Source of the DNA: Actinomycetes bacterium
GTDB taxonomy: Bacteria > Actinomycetota > Acidimicrobiia > Acidimicrobiales > Palsa-688
Direction of reading: 5' to 3'
Length of the DNA stretch: 55,340 nt
NCBI GenBank assembly: GCA_021811865.1
Contig: JAKAQB010000018.1
Location: 1-55,340 of the forward strand
Below, piece after piece: positions 1-7,732 of the stretch. The notes below the pieces were generated by a model. That model had not been told where the DNA came from. It saw only the letters and a program-made list of their open reading frames with translations, and searched no databases. Position 1 is the first letter of the stretch, and every line of letters starts with the position of its first letter. Both the position numbers and the translations under genes were made by a program.

Positions 1-114
1 CGGCCCCCCGCCGGCCCGCCGGCCCCCCGCCGGCCCCCCGCCGGCCCCCCGGCCCCCCCGCCGGCCCTCCGGCCCCCCTCCGGCCCCCCCGCCGGCCCCC
101 CGCCGGCGCCCGCC
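1..114. repeat. C/G-only low-complexity tract
   Basis: The first ~114 bases consist almost wholly of short permutations of CCGGCCCCCCG with only two T residues. The units vary in length, so it is not a clean tandem array, and there are no unique spacers as in a CRISPR. It ends 120 bases before the first gene and no ORF with plausible composition spans it. It may be an intergenic simple-sequence tract that continues left of the window. Confidence 0.6.
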
Positions 115-218
115 CGTGCAGGGAGGGCTCTTACGGCTGGGATGGGACCGGGGGCATCCGACGCCCGGAGCCTGCCGGCCTACCGAGGTGTTGCCGATGG
201 GCGGCTGACCTGCTGGGT

Positions 219-224
219 TACGAT
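219..224 (+). promoter_or_regulatory. Candidate -10 box, leaderless start
   Basis: TACGAT lies nine bases before the ATG at 234. That places the expected transcription start at or next to the start codon. No Shine-Dalgarno sequence is present, which fits a leaderless transcript as in several other genes of this window. Confidence 0.35.
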
Positions 225-233
225 CGGTGTCCC

Positions 234-533
234 ATGTCCCGGGCCCTCATCGAGCGCCGCCTGTTCGACACCGCCCAGCGCCTGCGTGTGGCGCTGGAGG
301 AGCTCGCGGTGCTCGACGAGCAGCTGGCGGTGCTGAGCGAGACGGCGGAGGAGGCCCGGGTGCGGTCGCTCGTGTCGGAGACGCCGCTCGCGCACCGCGA
401 GCACGCCGAGGCCCAGCGCCACGTGGACGCGCTCGAGCGCGCCCGGCGCAGCTTGCAGGCGACCGTCGACGGGTTGCGCACCAGCCAGGACGAGTTGCTC
501 GACCGGCTGCTTGCCGACGATGCTGCACGGTAG
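234..533 (+). CDS. Hypothetical coiled-coil protein, 99 aa
   Basis: This small, highly charged protein is predicted to be almost entirely helical: long Leu/Ala/Glu/Arg heptad-like runs cover residues 5-95, with one short break around residues 45-55. No signal peptide, membrane segment or catalytic motif is visible. ATG 234 was chosen because the reading frame has Actinobacteria-like codon use and a -10-like box sits just upstream. It lies 198 bp before the ANTAR regulator gene on the same strand and could be co-transcribed. I do not recognise a named family; a cytoplasmic oligomerising or adaptor protein is only a guess. Confidence 0.6.
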   Translation: MSRALIERRLFDTAQRLRVALEELAVLDEQLAVLSETAEEARVRSLVSETPLAHREHAEAQRHVDALERARRSLQATVDGLRTSQDELLDRLLADDAAR

Positions 534-731
534 AGGCCGGCGTCGGAGAGGCGGTGGTCAGGTCGGTCGGTGGTGCCGCAAGGGCTGACCCTCTCCCGGC
601 GCCGACGTTCAAGAAACCGCCAGGCCTGCTACTCCCCGTCGGACCCGCTGTCACCGCCAACCGCTCTGACCGAGACCACCCGCCGCTGACACCCACCCGA
701 CGCCTACCGCCCCGACCCAAGGAGCCCACCG

Positions 732-1316
732 ATGGCCGTGCGAGTCGTGATCGCAGAGGACGAGGCGATCGTCCGACTTGACTTGAAGGAGATCCTCGAG
801 GAGGAGGGTTACCATGTCGTCGGCGAGACGGGGCGCGGGGACGAAGCCGTCGAGCTGGTCCGTCGTGAGCGACCGGACCTGGCCATCCTCGACATCAAGA
901 TGCCGGGCGCCGACGGCCTGACCGCGGCCCGGGAGATCAGCGCCGAGCGGCTTGCAGCCGTGCTGATCCTGACGGCCTTCAGCCAACGGGACCTGATCGA
1001 GCAGGCCCGCAACGCCGGCGCGCTCGCCTACCTCGTGAAGCCGTTCCAGAAGAGCGAGCTGCTGCCGGCGATCGACATCGCGCTGGGCCGCTTCAACGAG
1101 ATGGTGGCCCTGGAGGACCAGGTGCGCAACCTGGAGGAGCGGCTCGAGGTCCGCAAGGTGGTCGAACGGGCCAAGGGCATCCTCATGGACGAGCAGGGGA
1201 TGGCCGAGCACGAGGCGTTCGCCTGGATCCAGCAGACGGCCATGAACGAGCGGGTTCGCATGGACGTCGTCGCCCGGAGGGTGATCGACGAGGGTTTGCG
1301 GCCGCCTCCGAGCTGA
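732..1316 (+). CDS. pdtaR: ANTAR-domain response regulator (PdtaR-like)
   Basis: This two-component response regulator acts on RNA rather than DNA. Residues 1-120 are a CheY-like receiver: the acidic pair E9/D10, phospho-acceptor D54 in AILDIKMPG, the conserved Thr in ILTAF, and Lys in LVKPF. A helical linker follows, and residues ~135-185 form an ANTAR RNA-binding domain (VERAKGILMDEQGM, then AFAWIQQTAM). The length of 194 aa matches the family (M. tuberculosis Rv1626/PdtaR is about 205 aa). ANTAR proteins bind paired hexaloop RNA hairpins to prevent termination; the cognate kinase, usually PdtaS, is not in this window. The start has an AAGGAG site at 718-723. The position just upstream of polA/rpsA matches the actinobacterial order. 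Confidence 0.93.
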   Translation: MAVRVVIAEDEAIVRLDLKEILEEEGYHVVGETGRGDEAVELVRRERPDLAILDIKMPGADGLTAAREISAERLAAVLILTAFSQRDLIEQARNAGALAYLVKPFQKSELLPAIDIALGRFNEMVALEDQVRNLEERLEVRKVVERAKGILMDEQGMAEHEAFAWIQQTAMNERVRMDVVARRVIDEGLRPPPS

Positions 1317-1410
1317 ACCGAACCGAGCTGCGCTGCCCTGCCTTCCGAACGGACCTGCTCCCAGTCGACCACCGCGGCCGCACCCTCCATGTCGGAGGAC
1401 GGGAAGATCC

Positions 1411-2124
1411 TCACGCCGGCGGCTGGAGGAGGGTGGCGGGCTGCGCCGGCGCCACTTGCAGGGCGGCGACGTGCATCTGCTGGGCGAGGATGGGGGAGAG
1501 GGCCATGCCGCGGCCGGCGATGTCGAGGGTGAGGGTGCCGTCGGGCGCGCGCGAGGAGATGACCGCCTCGACTCCGGGCACGAACCCGTGATCGGACAGG
1601 TAGGCGAGCGACTCGCGGTCGATCTCGATCTGCTCGGTGACGCGCTCGAGGCGCACGAGCTGACCGGCGACGCAGCCGGCAAGGGGAACGAGGCGCCGGA
1701 GGTCGGGGCCGGTCCCGGGGATCGGGTTCCCGTGCGGGCAGGTGGTCGGGTGGCCGAGGAGGTCCTCGAGCCGTGAGGCCACGTCGTCGGAGATCACGTG
1801 CTCCCAGCGGCAGGCCTCGACGTGGGCGCTCTCCCAGGGCAGGCCGATGATGTCGGTGAGCAGTCGTTCCGCCAGGCGGTGCTTGCGGACGACGCTCTCG
1901 CCGACCTCGCGGCCGAGCGGTGTGAGGCCGACCGTGCGGCCGGACAGGGCGACGTAGCCGGCATCGCGCAGCCGGCGCACCATCTCCGAGACCGCCGGCG
2001 CGGAGTGGTCGAGGCGCTCGACGAGCCGGGCCTGGATGACCGGGGTCCCCTCCTCCTCCAGCTCGTGGATCGCTTCCAGGTACTCCTCGAGGGGAGGGTG
2101 GAAGGCGTCAGCCACGCCGGACAT
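1411..2124 (-). CDS. DtxR-family metal-dependent repressor
   Basis: This is a metal-activated transcriptional repressor of 237 aa. Residues ~8-70 form the winged helix-turn-helix (YLEAIHELEEEG, then SAPAVSEMVRRL as the recognition region). Residues ~70-140 form the dimerisation and metal-binding domain (HRLAERLL, WESAHVEACRWEHVIS, then CPHGNPIPG). The remainder resembles the FeoA/SH3-like C-terminal domain (LVRLERVTEQ). The ATG at 2124 begins one base after the stop of the upstream FTR1 permease gene, so the two are translationally coupled. It probably senses Fe2+ (or Mn2+) and represses its own operon through the palindrome at 2998-3011. Gene family is certain; metal specificity is inferred from the FTR1 partner. 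Confidence 0.92.
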   Translation of the reverse strand: MSGVADAFHPPLEEYLEAIHELEEEGTPVIQARLVERLDHSAPAVSEMVRRLRDAGYVALSGRTVGLTPLGREVGESVVRKHRLAERLLTDIIGLPWESAHVEACRWEHVISDDVASRLEDLLGHPTTCPHGNPIPGTGPDLRRLVPLAGCVAGQLVRLERVTEQIEIDRESLAYLSDHGFVPGVEAVISSRAPDGTLTLDIAGRGMALSPILAQQMHVAALQVAPAQPATLLQPPA

Positions 2125-2125
2125 G

Positions 2126-2992
2126 CTAGGCCCGAGCCAGGCGCTCGCCGGCTCCCGCCCCGCCTGCTCCCGCCCCGCCTGCTCCCGCCCCCCGGCGCGG
2201 GCGGCGCCGGGCCCACACACCGAGGGCAGCGGCCAGGTACGCCACGTACACCCCGACCTGCAGTGCGGTAGGCCGCTCGGCGTACCCGAAGAACGAGTGC
2301 ACGATGTCGCCCAGAGCGCTGTTCTCCGACAGCACGCCCGCCGTGCTCCAGAGGCGGGGCCCGGTCGGCAGCCAGGCGAGGGATTGCAGGTTCTCGACGG
2401 CGTCGGCGAGCAGCCCGGCGGCGAAGACCATGAGCAGCGTGCCGACGACGGCGAAGAACCGCCCCATGTCGATCCGCCGGCCCAACCGGTAGACGGCGAA
2501 GGCGATGGCGAGCGACACGGCCAGCCCGGCGGCGCCGCCGGCGATGACCCCCCGCCCCGAGGAGGCGAAGACGATCGCCAGCGTGAACACCATGGTCTCC
2601 ACGCCCTCTCGCCCGACGGCTTGGAACGAGAGCAACCCGAGGCCCCAGCGGGCCTTGCCCTCGAGGGCTGCTGCCGCCCGGGAGCGAAGCTCACCCGAGA
2701 GGGACCGGGCGTGGGACTGCATCCAGAAGGTCATGAACGTGAGCACCGCCGCCGCCAGCAGGTAGGTGCATGTCTCGAAGATCGTCTGCACCCGCGAGCC
2801 GGCGTAGTGGGTGAGCAGCAGGTAGGCGGCGACACCGCCGGCGAGGACGAGCACCATCGCCGCGGCCACCCCGGCGAACACGTCCCGGAAGTACCTCCGC
2901 TGCCCCGCCTTGTCCAGGTAGGCGAGCAGGATGGCCACGATCATGCTCGCCTCGATGCCCTCGCGCAGGAAGATGACGAAGGTCGCGATCAC
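2126..2992 (-). CDS. efeU: FTR1-family iron permease (EfeU-like)
   Basis: This polytopic membrane protein of 288 aa imports iron. Two hallmark REGxE iron-binding motifs are present: REGIE at residues 10-14 and REGVE at 128-132. About seven hydrophobic helices are visible, at roughly 1-25, 38-60, 73-92, 115-140, 148-170, 180-200 and 245-262. The GTG at 2992 is the first possible start, because an in-frame TAG lies inside the palindrome immediately upstream; there is no Shine-Dalgarno sequence. The C terminus is a short Gly/Ala/Arg tail from a 15-bp DNA repeat. No EfeO or EfeB partner is adjacent, so this is a lone permease, here paired with a DtxR regulator. Confidence 0.9.
   Translation of the reverse strand: MIATFVIFLREGIEASMIVAILLAYLDKAGQRRYFRDVFAGVAAAMVLVLAGGVAAYLLLTHYAGSRVQTIFETCTYLLAAAVLTFMTFWMQSHARSLSGELRSRAAAALEGKARWGLGLLSFQAVGREGVETMVFTLAIVFASSGRGVIAGGAAGLAVSLAIAFAVYRLGRRIDMGRFFAVVGTLLMVFAAGLLADAVENLQSLAWLPTGPRLWSTAGVLSENSALGDIVHSFFGYAERPTALQVGVYVAYLAAALGVWARRRPRRGAGAGGAGAGGAGAGERLARA
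2151..2195. repeat. 15-bp tandem repeat in the efeU 3' end
   Basis: GCTCCCGCCCCGCCT occurs twice in tandem (2151-2165, 2166-2180), followed by a diverged third copy. Because the unit is a multiple of three it encodes an in-frame Gly-Ala-Gly-Ala-Gly repeat at the C terminus of the permease. Similar period-15 or period-18 repeats end two other genes in this window. Confidence 0.8.
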
Positions 2993-2997
2993 CGGTA

Positions 2998-3011
2998 TTA
3001 GGTGTACCTAA
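2998..3011. promoter_or_regulatory. DtxR/IdeR-like operator at efeU start
   Basis: TTAGGT-GT-ACCTAA is an inverted repeat with 6-bp arms and a 2-bp spacer, resembling the TTAGG...CCTAA arms of DtxR/IdeR iron boxes. It ends only five bases before the GTG of efeU. A bound repressor would therefore block the promoter or start region directly. The adjacent DtxR-family gene is the obvious ligand. It also sits ~65-80 bp upstream of the divergent polA promoter. Confidence 0.75.
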
Positions 3012-3076
3012 CTTGTAGCGTTCCGTCAAGCGACGCCGCAGCCCATGCGGCCGGGACGCCGCCACGGGCCTGGGCG

Positions 3077-3082
3077 TAGCAT
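3077..3082 (+). promoter_or_regulatory. -10 box of a leaderless polA promoter
   Basis: TAGCAT ends six bases before the GTG of polA at 3089, so transcription would begin at the start codon itself. No ribosome binding site precedes the GTG. Confidence 0.5.
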
Positions 3083-3088
3083 CCCGCC

Positions 3089-5773
3089 GTGGCTCGCGTG
3101 ATGCTGATCGACGGCAACTCCCTCACCTATCGGGCCTTCTTCGCCTTGCCGAGCGACATGGCGACGGCGTCCGGCCAGGTGACCAACGCCGTGTTCGGGT
3201 TCACGTCGATGCTCGTCAACCTGGTGAAGGATCACCGTCCCGACAAGGTGATCGCCGCCTTCGACCGGCCCGAGCCGACGTTCCGCCACGAGATGATCAG
3301 CGACTACAAGGCCGGCCGCAAGGAGACGCCCGACATCCTCCGGCAACAGATGGGCCTGGTCCGCCAGCTGGTCGAGACCCTCCGCATACCCCTCGTGGAG
3401 GTTCCCGGCTACGAGGCCGACGACGTCATCGCGACGCTGGCGACCCGGGCCGAGGCGGCCGGCGACGACGTGATCATCGTCACCGGCGACCGGGATGCCT
3501 ACCAACTCGTGCAGGACCCGCACGTGAAGGTCCTCTACAACCGCCGGGGCGTCTCCGACTACGCCCTCTACGACGAGGCGGGCATCGAGGGGCGCACGGG
3601 GGTCAGCCCAGCGATGTACCCCCAGTACGCGGCCCTGCGGGGAGACCCCTCCGACAACCTGCCCGGCGTGCCCGGCGTCGGCGAGAAGACAGCCGCCAAG
3701 CTGATCAACACCTACGGCGGCATCGACGGCGTGTTCGCCCACCTCGACGAGCTGTCACCCAAGCTGCGGGACAACCTGCGGGCGTGGGAGGCGACGGTCC
3801 GCAAGAACGCCGAGGCGACGCCGCTGATCCGGGACGTGGCCGTCGAGGTCGACCCGGCGGCCGCCACCCTCGGCGGGTGGGACAGGGACGAGGTGAAGCG
3901 CCTGTTCGACTTCCTCGAGCTGCGGACGCTCTGGGACCGCTTCGTCGAGGCGACGGCATCCGACGAAAGCGCCGGCCGCTCACCGCTCCCCGCCGGCGCT
4001 GCCCTCGACGTGGAGGTGACCTCGCCGGCCGGCGCGGCGGCGGCCGTCTCCGTCCTGGAGCGCTGGCGGGGGCAGGGCGCCGCCCTGGCCGTCGCCGGTG
4101 CCTGGGAGGGCGTCGCCGGCCGCTCAGCGCTGCTCGGCTTGGCGTTCGCCGCCGTGCCGCCCGACGAGCCGGTCGCCGTCACGTGGATCCCTCTCGACGG
4201 CGCCGTCCTGGCTGCCCTCGGTGGCCTGTTTGCGCCGGGCGGGGCGGAGATCTCGGCCCACGACGCCAAGGCGCTCATGCGGGGCCTCGCCGTGATGGGC
4301 GTCGACTTTGCCGACCTCCAGCTCGACACGGCGATAGCGGCGTACCTCGTCGACCCGGCCGGCGACCAGTACCTGCTCGAGGATCTCGCCCTCCGCTACG
4401 CAGGCACCGAGCTGGCCGCCCCCGGCGCCCCGCCTCCGGGGCAGCTCGACCTGGCCGGCGCCGGAGCCGACCCGGGTGCTGAGGCGGCGCGCAGGGCGGC
4501 GGCGGTGGCGCGGCTCGTGGAGCCGCTGTCGTCGGCGCTGTCGGCGCGGGGCATGTCGCGCCTCTACGACGAGGTGGAGCGCCCGCTGGTGCGGGTGTTG
4601 GGGCGTATGGAGGACATCGGGGTCCGGGTCGACGTGCCGGCGCTGGAGGAGCTCGCCGGGGAGCTGTCCGCCGAGGCCCGGCGGCTGGAGACGGAGATCC
4701 AGGAGCTGGCCGGCGTGGCGTTCGTTGTCAACTCGACGCCCCAGCTGCGGGAGGTCCTCTTCGACCGGCTCGGCCTCGCCCCCCAGAAGCGCACCAAGAC
4801 GGGTTACTCGACAGATGCCCAGACCCTGGAGAAGCTGCGGGGGCAGCACCCCATCGTCGAGTCCCTCCTCCGGTACCGGGAGGTGGAGAAGCTACGCTCG
4901 ACCTACGGGGAGTCGCTGCTCGCAGAGGTGGCGGCCGACGGGCGGATCCATGCCACGTTCAACCAGACGGTGGCGCGCACGGGGCGGCTCAGCTCCGACC
5001 AGCCCAACCTGCACAACATCCCGATCCGCACCGAGGAGGGCCGGCGGTTCCGCCGGTGCTTCATCCCGTCGGAGGGCTGCCGGTTCCTCGTCGCCGACTA
5101 CAACCAGATCGAGCTGCGCGTGATCGCCCATCTCGCCGAGGACCCCGGTCTCATCGAGGCGTTCACGTCTGGCGCGGACATCCACAACGCCACGGCGGCG
5201 CGGGTGTTCGGGGTGGACCCGGGAGCGGTTACCGTTGCGCAGCGGTCCAAGGCGAAGATGGTCTCCTACGGCCTCGCCTATGGGATGGAGTCCTACGGCT
5301 TGGCGCAGCGGCTCTCGATCCCGGTGACGGAGGCGGAGCAGATCCTGCGCGCCTATTTCGAGGCGTTCCCCAACGTGAGCAGCTACATGGACCGGGTCGT
5401 CGCCGAGGCGCGCGACCGGGGGTACACCGAGACGCTCTTCGGCCGGCGCCGGCTGATACCGGAGCTGCAGTCCACCCGATACCAGGTGCGCGCCGCCGGC
5501 GAGCGCCAGGCGATGAACGCCGGCATCCAGGGTCTCGCCGCCGACATCTTCAAGGTCGCTCTCGTGCGCGTGGACGAACGCCTGGAGGGGCTGTCCATGG
5601 ACAGCCGGCTCGTGCTCCAGGTGCACGACGAGGTCATCCTCGAGGTTCCCCCAGCCGAAGAGGCTGCTGCCGCCGAGGTCGTGCTCGAGGCCATGCGCGG
5701 TGCCGCCGGGTTGCGTGTGCCCTTGGAAGTCAATCTTTCCTGGGGCGCCACCTGGGCCGCAGCCAAGGGTTGA
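3089..5773 (+). CDS. polA: DNA polymerase I
   Basis: Family A DNA polymerase for Okazaki-fragment maturation and repair synthesis, 894 aa. Residues 1-~290 are the 5'-3' exonuclease (LIDGNSLTYRAFFA, YEADDVIATLA, GDRDAYQLV, then the helix-hairpin-helix LPGVPGVGEKTAAKL). The middle region (~310-480) keeps the 3'-5' exonuclease fold (LDTAIAAYLVDP), but the DxE of motif I is not visible, so proofreading is probably lost. The polymerase domain carries motif A (DYNQIELRVIAHLAEDP), motif B (AKMVSYGLAYG) and motif C (QVHDEVILEVP). Motif B has Tyr where E. coli has Phe762, as in other actinobacterial enzymes. The GTG start is chosen because the conserved VMLIDGN begins at residue 4. Confidence 0.97.
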   Translation: MARVMLIDGNSLTYRAFFALPSDMATASGQVTNAVFGFTSMLVNLVKDHRPDKVIAAFDRPEPTFRHEMISDYKAGRKETPDILRQQMGLVRQLVETLRIPLVEVPGYEADDVIATLATRAEAAGDDVIIVTGDRDAYQLVQDPHVKVLYNRRGVSDYALYDEAGIEGRTGVSPAMYPQYAALRGDPSDNLPGVPGVGEKTAAKLINTYGGIDGVFAHLDELSPKLRDNLRAWEATVRKNAEATPLIRDVAVEVDPAAATLGGWDRDEVKRLFDFLELRTLWDRFVEATASDESAGRSPLPAGAALDVEVTSPAGAAAAVSVLERWRGQGAALAVAGAWEGVAGRSALLGLAFAAVPPDEPVAVTWIPLDGAVLAALGGLFAPGGAEISAHDAKALMRGLAVMGVDFADLQLDTAIAAYLVDPAGDQYLLEDLALRYAGTELAAPGAPPPGQLDLAGAGADPGAEAARRAAAVARLVEPLSSALSARGMSRLYDEVERPLVRVLGRMEDIGVRVDVPALEELAGELSAEARRLETEIQELAGVAFVVNSTPQLREVLFDRLGLAPQKRTKTGYSTDAQTLEKLRGQHPIVESLLRYREVEKLRSTYGESLLAEVAADGRIHATFNQTVARTGRLSSDQPNLHNIPIRTEEGRRFRRCFIPSEGCRFLVADYNQIELRVIAHLAEDPGLIEAFTSGADIHNATAARVFGVDPGAVTVAQRSKAKMVSYGLAYGMESYGLAQRLSIPVTEAEQILRAYFEAFPNVSSYMDRVVAEARDRGYTETLFGRRRLIPELQSTRYQVRAAGERQAMNAGIQGLAADIFKVALVRVDERLEGLSMDSRLVLQVHDEVILEVPPAEEAAAAEVVLEAMRGAAGLRVPLEVNLSWGATWAAAKG

Positions 5774-5946
5774 GGCTGGCCACCGGGGCGGCCGCGCGCC
5801 GGCTGCCCTTTCCCCGGCAGTCACTCCTGGTCGCGGGCAGGAGGGCGATAGCGGCCGTGTAGCATCTGGCCCCGGCGAACGCTCGCCGACCGCCCCCGCC
5901 ACGACCGCCCGCGTGGGGGTGCCCGCCCGGAAAGAAGGCCGACCTC

Positions 5947-7479
5947 ATGACCGACCCCACCAGCCCCACTCCTGCGGAGATGGGCAGCTTCGACGAGTCG
6001 GGGGAGTACACCCCGCGCCAGGTGGTGGTCGACGACCTCGGCGGCGTGTCCCTGGAGGACGCCATCTCGGGCACCATCGTCGACTTCGACGACGGCGACA
6101 TCGTCGAGGGAACGGTGGTCAAGGTCGACAAGGACGAGGTGCTACTCGACATCGGCTACAAGTCCGAGGGCGTCATCCCGTCCCGGGAGCTCTCCATCCG
6201 CCACGACGTCGACCCGAGCGAGGTGGTGTCGCTCGGTGAGCACATCGAGGCGCTCGTCCTCCAGAAGGAGGACAAGGAGGGCCGGCTGATCCTGTCCAAG
6301 AAGCGCGCCCAGTACGAGCGGGCGTGGGGCACGATCGAGGGGATCAAGGAGCGCGACGGCGTCGTTTCCGGCCCCGTCATCGAGGTTGTCAAGGGCGGCC
6401 TGATCCTCGACATCGGGCTGCGGGGCTTCCTGCCGGCGTCGCTCGTGGAGCTGCGACGCGTGCGCGACCTCATGCCGTACGTGGGCAAGAGCCTCGAGGC
6501 CAAGATCATCGAGCTCGACAAGAACCGCAACAACGTCGTCCTCTCGCGCCGGGCATACCTGGAGGAGACCCAGAAGGAGCAGCGCGACGAGTTCCTCACC
6601 AACCTGAAGCCGGGGGAGGTGCGACGCGGCGTCGTGTCCTCGGTGGTCAACTTCGGAGCCTTCGTCGACCTGGGCGGCATGGACGGCCTCATCCACGTCT
6701 CCGAGCTGTCCTGGAAGCACGTCGACCACCCCTCCTCGGTCGTCGCCGTCGGCGACGAGGTGGAGGTGCGGGTCCTCGACGTCGACCTCTCACGCGAGAG
6801 GATCTCACTGTCGCTCAAGGCGACCCAGCAGGACCCGTGGCAGGAGTTCGCCACCGCCCACCGGGTCGGCGAGCTGGTGTACGGGCGGGTGACGAAGCTG
6901 GTGCCGTTCGGGGCCTTCGTCCAGGTGGGTGAGGGCATCGAGGGCCTGGTGCACATCTCCGAGATGGCCGCCCACCACGTCGACCTTCCCGAGCAGGTCG
7001 TCACCCCCGGCGAGGAGCTGTGGGTGAAGATCATCGACATCGACCTGCAGCGCCGGCGGATCAGCCTCTCGATCAAGCAGGCCGCCGAGGGAGGGGAGGT
7101 CGCCGCCGAGTACCGGGAGGCGTTCGGCGAGCACGCCTACGACGAGCAGGGCAACTACATCGGTCCCTCCTTCGCCGACTTCGAGCCCGAGTCCGAGGCG
7201 CAGGCCGCCTGGGCCGAGTACCTGGAGGAGACCGCCAGCCCCCCCGATGCCGACGCCGAGTCCCCCGCCCCCGCGTCCGCCCGCGCCCCCGAGTCCGAGT
7301 CCGCCGCCACCGAGTCCGCCACCGCCCCCGAGTCCGCCCCCGCGTCCGCCCCCGCCCCCGAGTCCGCCACCGCCCCCGAGTCCGCCCCCGCCCCCGAGTC
7401 CGCCACCGCCCCCGAGTCCGCCACCGCCCCCGAGTCCGCCCCCGCCCCCGAGTCCGAGTCCGCCGCCACCGAGGGCTAG
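5947..7479 (+). CDS. rpsA: 30S ribosomal protein S1 with a long repetitive tail
   Basis: This mRNA-binding ribosomal protein is 510 aa. Four S1 OB-fold repeats lie at about residues 50-120, 137-203, 222-293 and 307-378; the third and fourth show the classic NFGAFVDLG...GLIHVSE and PFGAFVQVG...GLVHISE cores. Residues ~379-510 are a disordered tail, first acidic and then built of repeated PESA[TP]A units. The ATG at 5947 has a GAAAGAAGG ribosome site upstream. A TAGCAT box at 5861-5866 suggests a promoter with a ~75-base leader. Four S1 domains plus an Ala/Glu/Pro tail is usual for Actinobacteria, but the regularity of this tail is striking. In other Actinobacteria rpsA is followed by coaE; here 16 kb intervene. 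Confidence 0.96.
   Translation: MTDPTSPTPAEMGSFDESGEYTPRQVVVDDLGGVSLEDAISGTIVDFDDGDIVEGTVVKVDKDEVLLDIGYKSEGVIPSRELSIRHDVDPSEVVSLGEHIEALVLQKEDKEGRLILSKKRAQYERAWGTIEGIKERDGVVSGPVIEVVKGGLILDIGLRGFLPASLVELRRVRDLMPYVGKSLEAKIIELDKNRNNVVLSRRAYLEETQKEQRDEFLTNLKPGEVRRGVVSSVVNFGAFVDLGGMDGLIHVSELSWKHVDHPSSVVAVGDEVEVRVLDVDLSRERISLSLKATQQDPWQEFATAHRVGELVYGRVTKLVPFGAFVQVGEGIEGLVHISEMAAHHVDLPEQVVTPGEELWVKIIDIDLQRRRISLSIKQAAEGGEVAAEYREAFGEHAYDEQGNYIGPSFADFEPESEAQAAWAEYLEETASPPDADAESPAPASARAPESESAATESATAPESAPASAPAPESATAPESAPAPESATAPESATAPESAPAPESESAATEG
7270..7470 (+). repeat. Imperfect 18-bp/12-bp repeats encoding PESA-type units
   Basis: The 3' end of rpsA is made of reiterated CCCGAGTCCGCC blocks, joined by ACCGCC or CCCGCC, encoding about ten PES-containing units (PESATA, PESAPA, PESESA). 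The near-identity of copies at DNA level suggests recent slippage expansion, so length variation between strains is likely. Long open frames on the opposite strand here are artefacts of this repeat. Confidence 0.85.
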
Positions 7480-7732
7480 CACCGGGTCCTCCTGTCCTCC
7501 TGTCCTGCAGTTCGCCGTCGCCCGCTCGTCACCTGCCCGGCGCCCCCGCTTGCCCCGCCCGCCGTGGCCGGCATTCCCCATGTGAGCCCCGTTGTCCGGG
7601 ACTTTCGCCGAACAGGACCATTTGCACTCCTATTGCCTCCGCCAACACCACGGGGAGCGGCGGGAAGTGGTCCCTCGCTGCGAACTTTGGAAGCCCGTTG
7701 TCGCTGGACGACAACAACCTTCCAAAGGTCCA

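Noticed and set aside
1..114. Possible CRISPR or satellite array at the left edge
   Set aside because: The units vary in length, there are no unique spacers and the tract is almost pure C/G. It is best called low-complexity sequence.
5256..5290. Tyr at the E. coli Phe762 position of PolA motif B
   Set aside because: Tyr here is typical of actinobacterial DNA polymerase I and does not indicate unusual evolution.
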